64,000 nucleotides of DNA from positions 2,226,001 to 2,290,000 of the forward strand of contig NC_013132.1 in assembly GCF_000024005.1 (NCBI RefSeq). Direction: 5' to 3'. How positions within the stretch are numbered: position 1 is the stretch's first letter; the number at the start of each line of letters is the position of its first letter. Both the position numbers and the translations under genes were made by a program. The notes below the pieces were generated by a model. The model had not been told where the DNA came from. It saw only the letters and a program-made list of their open reading frames with translations, and did no database searches. This document shows, in pieces, positions 8,034-15,458 of the stretch. This DNA comes from Chitinophaga pinensis DSM 2588. GTDB taxonomy: Bacteria; Bacteroidota; Bacteroidia; Chitinophagales; Chitinophagaceae.

Positions 8034-9203
8034 ATGATTCGAGGGATACAGATAAGAAGGATCACAACTGATGAAACACTGGAACTGCGTAGAGATGTGT
8101 TGTATCCAGACTGGGAACTGACCAGGGTTAAGCTTGATCATGATGAATACGGGGTGCATTTCGGTTTGTTTGAAGATAACAGGCTGAGGGGAGTAGCGTC
8201 CCTGTTTCCACAGAAAGATCAGGCACAATTCCGTAAACTGGCGGTGCATCCGGATTGTCAGGGCAAACGCTATGGCAGTATGCTGATGCAGCATATGGAG
8301 GATTTTTGCAGAAAGGAGCATATTCCTATGTTATGGTGTAATGCCCGGGATTCTGCAGAAGGATTTTATTTAAAACGTGGGTATGAGTACTGGGGTGATC
8401 ATTTCGTAAAAGATAATATTGTCTTCATCAAGATGAAAGTTCAACTGGATAAAACAACAGATAGCGGAATTACCGTGATTCCGGCTATTGACATTATAGA
8501 TGGCAAATGTGTACGCCTGACACAGGGCGATTATGCACAGAAGAAAGTATACAATGAGCATCCGCTGGAAGTAGCCAAGGCTTTTGAAAGCATTGGCATA
8601 CGCCGTTTGCATCTGGTCGATCTGGACGGCGCCAAGAAAGGCGCTGTTGTCAACTGGAAAGTACTGGAAGCGATTGCCGGTAAGACTAACCTGGTGATCG
8701 ATTTCGGTGGCGGTATCAAAACAGAAGACGATCTGCGTATCGTATATGAGAATGGCGCTGCACTGGCAACCATTGGTAGTATTGCAGTGAAAGATCCGGC
8801 ACTGTTTTCCGGCTGGGTAAAAAAGTACGGCGCTGACAAGATCTTCCTGGGAGCTGATGTGAAAGAGGAGAAAATCGCTGTAGGCGGCTGGCTGGAAACG
8901 ACTGAGCTGTCTGTGTTTGATTTCCTGGAAGAGAATGTGAAACAGGGCGTACAACACATCTTCTGTACTGATATTGCTAAAGACGGTCTGTTACAGGGAC
9001 CTTCCGTTGCCTTATATGAAAAGATCCTGCAACGTTTTCCACAGATCGACTTCGTGGCGAGTGGTGGTGTAAGTACTATGGCTGATGTACATGCATTGGC
9101 GGAAGCTGGGTGTAGTGGTGTGATAGTAGGAAAGGCGATCTATGAAGAAAGGATCAGCATGAAGGAACTGGCGGACTTTATTAAATTAGGAATTAGGAAT
9201 TAG
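8034..9203 (+). CDS. hisA: GNAT acetyltransferase domain fused to HisA isomerase
   Basis: A single 389-aa frame. Residues 1-134 form a GNAT-fold N-acetyltransferase with acetyl-CoA-binding motif RKLAVHPDCQGKRYG and the C-terminal SAEGFYLKRGYEYWG strand. After a short linker (about 135-145) residues 146-389 form a full-length HisA: catalytic Asp in VIPAIDIIDGKCVRLTQGDY, IDFGGGIK, CTDIAKDGLLQGPS and VASGGVS. HisA isomerises ProFAR to PRFAR. The GNAT substrate is unknown. An internal ATG at 8433 (Met134) could allow separate translation of HisA. The last codons (LGIRN) come from a TTAGGAATT repeat that begins here. No stop codon separates the domains in this sequence. Confidence 0.9.
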   Translation: MIRGIQIRRITTDETLELRRDVLYPDWELTRVKLDHDEYGVHFGLFEDNRLRGVASLFPQKDQAQFRKLAVHPDCQGKRYGSMLMQHMEDFCRKEHIPMLWCNARDSAEGFYLKRGYEYWGDHFVKDNIVFIKMKVQLDKTTDSGITVIPAIDIIDGKCVRLTQGDYAQKKVYNEHPLEVAKAFESIGIRRLHLVDLDGAKKGAVVNWKVLEAIAGKTNLVIDFGGGIKTEDDLRIVYENGAALATIGSIAVKDPALFSGWVKKYGADKIFLGADVKEEKIAVGGWLETTELSVFDFLEENVKQGVQHIFCTDIAKDGLLQGPSVALYEKILQRFPQIDFVASGGVSTMADVHALAEAGCSGVIVGKAIYEERISMKELADFIKLGIRN

Positions 9204-9331
9204 GAATTACGAATTCGGTTGGCTATACAATATTTCGTTTTTTCATTCGACTATTAACTATCAAATCAATTGGGATAAGTGTAGGAACATTAATTAGGAA
9301 ATTCCTAATTCTTAATTCCTAATTCCTAATT
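9184..9331. repeat. TTAGGAATT inverted-repeat element, copy 1
   Basis: The left arm (9184-9208) is three tandem 8-mers of the ATTAGGAA type; the right arm (about 9307-9331) is its reverse complement with one mismatch. A small extra palindrome, AATTAGGAA/ATTCCTAATT, lies at 9292-9310. The roughly 98-nt centre has no ORF. The left arm overlaps the 3' end of hisA and the right arm ends 15 nt before hisF. The same core occurs at 35789-35878, so this is probably a dispersed non-autonomous element. Confidence 0.8.
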
Positions 9332-9346
9332 GAAAAAATACTTAAC

Positions 9347-10102
9347 ATGTTAACAAAACGCATTATCCCCTGTCTTGACATAAAGGATGGACGCACTGTA
9401 AAAGGTGTGAACTTTGAAAATATACGCGATGCCGGCGATCCGATAGAACTGGGTGCATTGTATGCAGAACAGGGCGCAGATGAACTGGTGTTTCTGGATA
9501 TTACGGCGACTAATGAGCGCAGAAAGACCCTGTCTGAACTGGTGACCCGTATTGCTAAACATGTGAATATCCCTTTCACCGTAGGTGGAGGTATTTCATC
9601 TGTGGAAGATGTGAATGTACTGTTGCAGTCAGGTGCTGATAAGATCTCTGTGAATACTTCTGCTTTTAAACGTCCGGAGCTGGTAGACGAACTGGCCCGT
9701 GAATTTGGAAGTCAGTGTGTGGTATTGGCTATCGATACGCGTTTTGAGGACGGCGACTGGTATGTGTACCTGAATGGAGGACGTGTGAAAACCGATATCA
9801 AGGCATACGACTGGGCAAAAGAAGCTGTGCAGAGAGGCGCTGGAGAAATTCTGCTGACTTCCATGAATAATGACGGTACCAAGAAGGGTTTTGCCCTGGA
9901 TATCACCGGTAAACTGTCTCAAAATCTGAATGTACCTGTGATTGCCTCCGGCGGAGCCGGGAACATGGAACATTTCATGGATGTATTTGAAAATGCACAG
10001 GCTGACGCCGCGCTGGCTGCCAGCATTTTCCACTATAAAGAGATCGAGATACCAGCCCTGAAGACTTATCTCTATCAGCGGGGCGTTAATATCCGGTTCT
10101 AA
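9347..10102 (+). CDS. hisF: Imidazole glycerol phosphate synthase, cyclase subunit
   Basis: Uses ammonia from HisH to convert PRFAR to IGP and AICAR. A 251-aa TIM barrel with catalytic Asp in [60 protein letters not shown] (second catalytic Asp) and IASGGAGN. It lies 143 nt after hisA, with repeat copy 1 in the gap, so it may be less well coupled than its upstream neighbours. Confidence 0.97.
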   Translation: MLTKRIIPCLDIKDGRTVKGVNFENIRDAGDPIELGALYAEQGADELVFLDITATNERRKTLSELVTRIAKHVNIPFTVGGGISSVEDVNVLLQSGADKISVNTSAFKRPELVDELAREFGSQCVVLAIDTRFEDGDWYVYLNGGRVKTDIKAYDWAKEAVQRGAGEILLTSMNNDGTKKGFALDITGKLSQNLNVPVIASGGAGNMEHFMDVFENAQADAALAASIFHYKEIEIPALKTYLYQRGVNIRF

Positions 10103-10221
10103 GGCCGGGAAAAACCACTAATTTTACGGCCACCTGTTCGACAAGGCATTAAGTATTAAGGATTACATATCGGGAATCAGGGGGTGGAGAGAGTATATGA
10201 TTAATAAACAAGAGCACTTTC

Positions 10222-10830
10222 ATGTATAATAACAAACAGATCAACTTTCAGAAATGCGCCGACGGTCTGGTGCCGGCTATCGTTCAGGATGCGGCTACCT
10301 CCAAGGTGCTGATGCTGGGATATATGAACCAGGAAGCCCTGGACAAAACCTTACAGGAGGGCAAGGTAACTTTCTTTAGCCGTTCCAAGCAGCGTCTGTG
10401 GACAAAAGGAGAGGAAAGTGGTAATTTCCTGACCCTGCAGGAAATCAGGGTAGACTGTGACAGCGATACGCTGCTGATCAAGGCAATTCCTGCCGGCGTA
10501 GTATGTCACACCGGTGCAGATACCTGCTGGGAAGAGAGCAATGTCAGCAATGATTTCCTGGCTAAGCTGGAAAGTATCATTACTGACAGGAAGAATAACC
10601 CTGCTGACAAGTCCTATACTTCCTCCCTGTTTGCAAAAGGGATCAATAAAATTGCCCAGAAAGTAGGGGAAGAAGCGGTGGAAGTCGTTATAGAAGCGAA
10701 AGATGATAACGAAGAGCTTTTCCTGAACGAGTCAGCTGACCTGCTGTTTCATTACCTGGTACTGTTAAGTGCCAAAGGTTATCAGCTGTCAGATGTGCTG
10801 GCTGTGCTGCAGAAAAGGCATACTAAATAG
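10222..10830 (+). CDS. hisIE: Bifunctional phosphoribosyl-AMP cyclohydrolase / phosphoribosyl-ATP pyrophosphatase
   Basis: Performs the second and third steps of histidine synthesis. The N-terminal HisI domain (about 1-110) shows LMLGYMNQEAL, FFSRSKQRLWTKGEESGN, VDCDSDTLL and Zn-binding CHTGADTCW. The C-terminal HisE domain (about 118-202) shows IAQKVGEEAVEVVIEA and NESADLLFHYLVLL. The 202-aa fused form is common in Bacteroidota. It follows hisF after 119 nt in which no clear promoter was found. Confidence 0.96.
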   Translation: MYNNKQINFQKCADGLVPAIVQDAATSKVLMLGYMNQEALDKTLQEGKVTFFSRSKQRLWTKGEESGNFLTLQEIRVDCDSDTLLIKAIPAGVVCHTGADTCWEESNVSNDFLAKLESIITDRKNNPADKSYTSSLFAKGINKIAQKVGEEAVEVVIEAKDDNEELFLNESADLLFHYLVLLSAKGYQLSDVLAVLQKRHTK

Positions 10831-10854
10831 CAGTTTTTTTATATATTAGTAGGA

Positions 10855-11937
10855 ATGAAACGACTTGTTACCGGCGCCTTCGCGGTGCTATTTTCATTTA
10901 CAGCCTTTGCCCAACAAACTGTTTCCGGAACATTGAAAGGAGCAGAAGGTAAGAAGGTCTATCTGTATTCAGACGACGATAATAATCCAAAAGATTCCGT
11001 AGTACTGAGCGGAAATAAATTCTCTTTTAAGGTACCGTCTACAGAAGGGCCAAGGGTTTTCGCCCTTATCCTGCAGGATGTAAATAATCCTTTATTACTG
11101 GTGTCCGGTAAGGAATCGCTGCAGTATACCCTTGAAGCACAGCAGTTTCCGATAGCCTCTTCTTTTAAAGGAAATGAGGAAAATAAGGCAATGCAGGCTT
11201 ATCAGCAGACATTCCTGGCGCTTGTGCAGAAAGCGCAGAACCTGAATGCGGAAGCGGCAAAGATCACTGGTGATGACGAAGCCGGAAAGAATGCATTTCG
11301 CGCAAAGGCATCCATGTTTAATGAAGATGTGGTCAATACCGGTACCACCTTTATCAAGGGACATCCCAAGCAACTGGCGAGCATCTGGATACTACTCAAC
11401 GAGTTACGTGGGAGACTGGAACCAGATGATTTTCAGGAATATTTCAACTTACTGGATAAACCGCTCAAAGAATCCAGGTATGGACAGGCAGCGCTTAAAT
11501 ACCTGCATAGTGTAAAAGGTGATGTAGGAGGTGTGGCTGCTGATTTTACACAGGATGATGTGAATGGCAGACCTGTCAGCTTATCTTCTTTCCGTGGTAA
11601 ATATGTGCTGATCGATTTCTGGGCCAGCTGGTGCGGTCCGTGCCGGGCGGAGAATCCGAATGTTGTGAAGGCTTTTGAGCGCTTTAAAGACAAGAACTTT
11701 ACTATCCTGGGTGTATCTCTGGATGACAATAAGACCCGCTGGATGGGCGCCATTAAGCAGGATAATCTGCAATGGACCCAGGTGTCCGACCTGAAAGGAT
11801 GGGGTAATGAAGCTGCACAGATGTATGGCGTCCGTGCAATTCCAGCCAATTTCCTGGTCGATCCGCAAGGGAATATCATTGCCACTAATTTAAGAGGCAG
11901 TGCATTGGAAGCCAAATTGCAACAAATATTAAAATAA
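10855..11937 (+). CDS. Exported TlpA-like thiol-disulfide oxidoreductase with DUF4369-type N-terminus
   Basis: A 360-aa secreted protein with signal peptide MKRLVTGAFAVLFSFTAFAQ. Residues about 22-115 resemble the beta-rich DUF4369 domain common in Bacteroidota; residues about 225-360 are a TlpA/AhpC-TSA thioredoxin fold with the redox motif WASWCGPCRAENPNV. It probably reduces or isomerises disulfides, or reduces peroxide, in the periplasm. It begins 24 nt after hisIE and ends at an intrinsic terminator, so it may be transcribed with the his genes by read-through. The following gene is a paralogue with an identical CGPC loop. Confidence 0.88.
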   Translation: MKRLVTGAFAVLFSFTAFAQQTVSGTLKGAEGKKVYLYSDDDNNPKDSVVLSGNKFSFKVPSTEGPRVFALILQDVNNPLLLVSGKESLQYTLEAQQFPIASSFKGNEENKAMQAYQQTFLALVQKAQNLNAEAAKITGDDEAGKNAFRAKASMFNEDVVNTGTTFIKGHPKQLASIWILLNELRGRLEPDDFQEYFNLLDKPLKESRYGQAALKYLHSVKGDVGGVAADFTQDDVNGRPVSLSSFRGKYVLIDFWASWCGPCRAENPNVVKAFERFKDKNFTILGVSLDDNKTRWMGAIKQDNLQWTQVSDLKGWGNEAAQMYGVRAIPANFLVDPQGNIIATNLRGSALEAKLQQILK

Positions 11938-11946
11938 TTGACTTAC

Positions 11947-11978
11947 CGGCCTCGCACCTACACGAGGCCGCTTCTTTT
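11947..11978 (+). terminator. Intrinsic terminator after the first TlpA-like gene
   Basis: A perfect 8-bp stem, CGGCCTCG (11947-11954) with CGAGGCCG (11963-11970), an 8-nt loop and a CTTCTTTT tail. It marks the likely end of the trp-his-tlpA transcription unit. Confidence 0.85.
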
Positions 11979-12066
11979 ACTGTCACCACCTTCACCGTTT
12001 ATCACAATCAGGTTGATTTTCCTGCCGGGATATGTGAATTTCGTTAGTATTAAATAATCTGAATCA

Positions 12067-13212
12067 ATGAAGTCCGTAATGATGGCCGTGGCGCTTCTTG
12101 CGCCTATGGTCCTGTTGGCGCAGGAAAAATGGAAGGGCGAGCAAGCGTTTACGATACAGGGAACTGTTACTGCATTACAGAAGCCGGCAAAAGTATATTT
12201 AAATATCAGGCGTTGTGGCGATAATACATTGGACAGTGCGGAGGTAAAGGAGGGCAAATTCTCCTTTTCCGGCAAACTGGCGGAACCTACGATGGCCAAC
12301 CTGTACCTCAAGGTACTGGAACCTGTTCTCTCACCGGATGCCCAGGAGCGGAAGAGTTGCGATGTACTGACCTTGTTTTTGGACAAAGGAAACATCAGTA
12401 TCACTGCGGAAGATTCTATCAGTCATGGCGTTGTGAAGGGCGCTGTCGCCAATGATGATTATAATCACCTCAACGAACTGCTGAAAGATGTGAACGGTAA
12501 GCTGGATGAACTGGAAAAACAGTATCGTCAGGCGTATATGGCTGAAGATGAAGAAGGTATGAGGAAGCTGGAGCCACAATTTGATGACCTGGAAGCCCAG
12601 CAGAAACAGATCCTGGCCGATTATCTGAAAAATAACAGCAATTCACCGATCGCATTGTATGTGCTGAACAAATATGCTGACTATGATATTGATCTGGTAG
12701 AGATCGAACCCATGTTCAATAAGCTGGGTAAAACGTTGCGTAATACGCCTTCCGGAAAGGATTTTGCCGCAGCGCTGGATAAAGCGAAGAAAACAGCGGT
12801 AGGACAACCGGCCATGGATTTTGCACAGCCTGATAAAGACGGAAAAGATATAACACTGGCTTCCTATAAAGGAAAATATGTATTATTGGGCTTCTGGGCC
12901 AGCTGGTGCGGTCCCTGCAGAGCAGAAAATCCAAATGTACTGAAAGCCTACAGCCGGTTTAAAGACAAAGGATTTGATGTGGTATCCATCTCCCTGGATG
13001 AAAAAAGAGAAAAGTGGCTGGCTGCCATACAAGCGGATAATCTGGCCTGGGCACAGGTATCTGATCTGAGAGGCTGGAAGAACGCGGTAGCCGAGAAATA
13101 TGGTATCAAGGCAATCCCGCAGAACCTCCTGATAGATCCTAACGGAAATATCGTGGCAAAAAACCTCCGCGGCGATGCGCTGGAACGCAAGCTGGAAGAA
13201 CTTTTAAAGTAA
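12067..13212 (+). CDS. Exported TlpA-like thiol-disulfide oxidoreductase, paralogue
   Basis: 381 aa with signal peptide MKSVMMAVALLAPMVLLAQ. It has the same layout as the previous gene: N-terminal DUF4369-like beta domain (about 25-125), an acidic helical middle (about 130-190, DVNGKLDELEKQYRQAYMAE), and a C-terminal thioredoxin domain with WASWCGPCRAENPNV. The stretch around the active site is nearly identical in both copies, pointing to tandem duplication followed by divergence of the N-terminal half. It has its own terminator and, given the terminator upstream, its own promoter. Confidence 0.88.
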   Translation: MKSVMMAVALLAPMVLLAQEKWKGEQAFTIQGTVTALQKPAKVYLNIRRCGDNTLDSAEVKEGKFSFSGKLAEPTMANLYLKVLEPVLSPDAQERKSCDVLTLFLDKGNISITAEDSISHGVVKGAVANDDYNHLNELLKDVNGKLDELEKQYRQAYMAEDEEGMRKLEPQFDDLEAQQKQILADYLKNNSNSPIALYVLNKYADYDIDLVEIEPMFNKLGKTLRNTPSGKDFAAALDKAKKTAVGQPAMDFAQPDKDGKDITLASYKGKYVLLGFWASWCGPCRAENPNVLKAYSRFKDKGFDVVSISLDEKREKWLAAIQADNLAWAQVSDLRGWKNAVAEKYGIKAIPQNLLIDPNGNIVAKNLRGDALERKLEELLK

Positions 13213-13235
13213 GTACACGTAGATATAGTGACAAA

Positions 13236-13271
13236 AAACCACCTGCTCAAAACAGGTGGTTTTATTTTTTT
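13236..13271 (+). terminator. Intrinsic terminator after the second TlpA-like gene
   Basis: AAACCACCTG (13236-13245) pairs with CAGGTGGTTT (13253-13262), followed by ATTTTTTTAT. It separates the tlpA paralogue from the blaI promoter, which begins immediately afterwards. Confidence 0.85.
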
Positions 13272-13272
13272 A

Positions 13273-13316
13273 TTTGGTGAGTTACGAAAGTTTCGTAGAT
13301 TTACGAAACAATCGTA
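13273..13316 (+). promoter_or_regulatory. blaI-M56 promoter with overlapping palindromic operator
   Basis: TTTG (13273-13276), a 19-nt spacer and TAGATTTA (13296-13303) make a Bacteroidota-type promoter with one mismatch. Overlapping it are alternating half-sites TACGAAA / TTTCGTA: a perfect odd palindrome TACGAAAGTTTCGTA (13283-13297), a dyad TTTCGTAGATTTACGAAA (13291-13308) and a third, weaker dyad to 13316. BlaI/MecI repressors bind such dyads as dimers and usually repress their own operon, so autorepression is likely. The half-site differs from the classic TACA/TGTA core. Confidence 0.75.
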
Positions 13317-13342
13317 GTTGATTGTCTTTAAACTGAATTAAT

Positions 13343-13699
13343 ATGGAAAAGCTAACGCAGCAGGAGGAAATCGCCATGCTGGCAATATGGAAAACGGGCA
13401 CAGGATCAGTAAAGGATTTTCTGGAGCAGCATCCGTCTCCACAACCTCCTTATACGACGCTTGCCTCCACGATCAGGAACCTGGAGAAAAAGGGGTATCT
13501 GACCAGTCGTAAAACAGGCAATGTATATGAGTATACGCCTGCGATCGTTGAATCTGAGTACAAGCAGAAGTTTATGAGCGGTTTTGTAAAAGACTACTTC
13601 GAGGATTCATATAAAGCCCTGGTGACTTTCTTCGCGAAAGAGAAGAAAATCACCCCTGAAGAACTGAAAGAAATTGTCAGGATGATCGAGAAAAACTGA
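13343..13699 (+). CDS. BlaI/MecI family transcriptional repressor
   Basis: A 118-aa winged-helix regulator: LTQQEEIAMLAIWKTGTGSV, recognition helix region YTTLASTIRNLEKKGYLTSR, wing GNVYEYTPAI, and a helical C-terminal dimerisation part. Family members repress target genes until a partner M56 peptidase relieves repression by proteolysis. Its partner is the next gene, 5 nt downstream. No beta-lactamase is nearby, so this pair more likely senses some other envelope signal. Confidence 0.92.
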   Translation: MEKLTQQEEIAMLAIWKTGTGSVKDFLEQHPSPQPPYTTLASTIRNLEKKGYLTSRKTGNVYEYTPAIVESEYKQKFMSGFVKDYFEDSYKALVTFFAKEKKITPEELKEIVRMIEKN

Positions 13700-13704
13700 T
13701 AACC

Positions 13705-15279
13705 ATGCTTATTTATCTGCTTAAAGCCAACATAGCGCTTGTTTTGTTTTACCTGGCTTATCGCTTCGGTCTGAGGCGTCTGACCTTCTACTCGTTGAAC
13801 CGCTTTTTCCTGATTGGCGGTATCCTGTGTGCCACGGTGGGACCACTGATCGATCCCTCTGTATTTATACACAGGCATCATGAGCTGAATGTAGTGGCAG
13901 AGACTTATATGCTTGACCTGTCAGCCCTGCAGCGGCATCCTTCAGAGCCCTTTATCAATACCCTGGTAAAGTATGTGTTCTGGCTTGGAGTGATCGTTAT
14001 GACCATCCGGCTAGCCATGCAGCTTTTCTCTTTATGGAAACTGCATCATCAGACCCGGAGAACCGTTTTCGGAGATGAATCACTGCGTATTATGGAGCGG
14101 AAGGCGAATCCGTTTTCCTTCATGCGTAACATCTATATTAACCCTTCCCTGCACACGCCGGAGGAATTCTCTTCCATCATCCAGCATGAAAAGGTGCATG
14201 TACGGCAATGGCATACACTGGATGTACTGCTGGGGGAACTGAACAAGATCTTCTACTGGTTCAATCCCGGCGCCTGGTTAATGTCTATTGCTATCCGTGA
14301 GAACCTGGAGTTTATCACTGACAGGAGCATTCTCCGACAGGGAATGGACGTAAAATCTTATCAATACAGTCTTTTAAAAGTAAGTGGGATCCCATATGCG
14401 ACGGCCATCGCAAACAATTTCAATTTTTCACACTTAAAACAAAGGATCATGATGATGAATAAGAAAAGATCATCCCGCTATCATTTACTGCGTTATGTAG
14501 TATTGGGCGCTGTGATGGGGATCGCCGTACTTTCCCTGAATTTCTCCAGTGCAATTGCTAAAGCAGAGACGTCTGCACGTAAACTGGCAAACGCATTCCA
14601 GGAAGATACATCGAAAGTGAAGGTTCCACCACCACCAGCACCATTACCTCCCCCACCTCCGCCACCGCCAGCTCCTCCGGTAAAGGTGAAAGGTAAAGGA
14701 GCGAAAGTGCCACCTCCGCCTCCACCGGCACCGCCGGTTCCTGCTGCTCCACAGGCAGCTCCCGCACCTGCTGCAGCTGCTGCACCAAGTCCGGAAGGAG
14801 AAGAACTGAGACTAAGCGTTGCGGAAAAGCCGGATGCTGCAGAGAAATCTAAAATTACCATCAGAGGCGGCGCGGACGGACAGGGAAAACCGCTTTATGT
14901 GGTAGATGATGTCCTTATCGGTAATAACCTGCCAGAGGGTATGTTGGATCCTATGGCAATCAGTTCCATACATGTGCTGAAAGGTGAATCAGCTACCGCT
15001 GTTTATGGGGATGCTGGTATAGACGGTGTAGTGAAGGTTTACACCAAAGCTTATGTTGGAACTTCACTCGTAAAACATGATGTGCTCATGCCTGCTAAAC
15101 CAGGCACTACTGCTGCCACGCCTACAACAATAAAGTTTGTGCCGGCTGGTGAAAAGAAAAATGATGAGGTGATCACCGTTATTAGCTATAAAGATGGTAA
15201 TAGTACCCATGCTATAACAGCAGGTAATAATACTAATGCAAATGCTAAAACAGACGCTAAGTCTGAAGACAAAAAGTAA
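13705..15279 (+). CDS. M56 (BlaR1-type) membrane metallopeptidase with Pro-rich linker and TonB-plug-like tail
   Basis: 524 aa. The N-terminal half is the M56 membrane peptidase: transmembrane segments at about 3-20, 32-50 and 90-110, the zinc motif HEKVH at residues 161-165 and further ENLEFITDRS; another membrane helix lies at about 262-285. A strongly proline-rich linker (about 310-350) follows. Residues about 380-450 resemble a SusC/TonB-dependent receptor plug: GKPLYVVDDVLIG, SSIHVLKGESATAVYG and GIDGVVKVYTKA. In BlaR1 the exterior domain is a penicillin-binding sensor; here a plug-like module takes that place. It likely senses an envelope signal and cleaves or releases the upstream BlaI. 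Confidence 0.88.
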   Translation: MLIYLLKANIALVLFYLAYRFGLRRLTFYSLNRFFLIGGILCATVGPLIDPSVFIHRHHELNVVAETYMLDLSALQRHPSEPFINTLVKYVFWLGVIVMTIRLAMQLFSLWKLHHQTRRTVFGDESLRIMERKANPFSFMRNIYINPSLHTPEEFSSIIQHEKVHVRQWHTLDVLLGELNKIFYWFNPGAWLMSIAIRENLEFITDRSILRQGMDVKSYQYSLLKVSGIPYATAIANNFNFSHLKQRIMMMNKKRSSRYHLLRYVVLGAVMGIAVLSLNFSSAIAKAETSARKLANAFQEDTSKVKVPPPPAPLPPPPPPPPAPPVKVKGKGAKVPPPPPPAPPVPAAPQAAPAPAAAAAPSPEGEELRLSVAEKPDAAEKSKITIRGGADGQGKPLYVVDDVLIGNNLPEGMLDPMAISSIHVLKGESATAVYGDAGIDGVVKVYTKAYVGTSLVKHDVLMPAKPGTTAATPTTIKFVPAGEKKNDEVITVISYKDGNSTHAITAGNNTNANAKTDAKSEDKK

Positions 15280-15313
15280 GCTGGTATTACATTGTTTTAC
15301 ACTACTCGACGAA

Positions 15314-15357
15314 ATAAAGAGAGCCTGTATCATATTTTTGATACAGGCTCTCTTTAT
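15314..15357. terminator. Bidirectional intrinsic terminator between convergent genes
   Basis: A perfect 18-bp inverted repeat, 15314-15331 with 15340-15357 (core AGAGAGCCTGTATC), and an 8-nt loop, with A- and T-rich flanks on both sides. It can end the M56 gene on the plus strand and the formylglycine-generating-enzyme-like gene on the minus strand. Confidence 0.9.
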
Positions 15358-15458
15358 CTGGGTACCTGATGGCGTCAGGTATTCATTTAAGCAACGCTAA
15401 GGATGTCCGTTGCATTTTGATACATCCTCATCCTGGTCGGGTACCATCCCCGTTTCTT

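Noticed and set aside
9184..9331. CRISPR-like array from the regular TTAGGAATT units
   Set aside because: Units are contiguous 8-mers without spacers and form an inverted repeat; no cas genes.
14493..14861. Glycine/alanine-rich minus-strand ORF
   Set aside because: It is the complement of the proline-rich linker of the M56 peptidase; low-complexity artefact.
15364..15380. ACCTGA-TGGCG-TCAGGT hairpin as a second terminator
   Set aside because: Only 6 bp and no T tail, beside a much stronger bidirectional terminator at 15314-15357.
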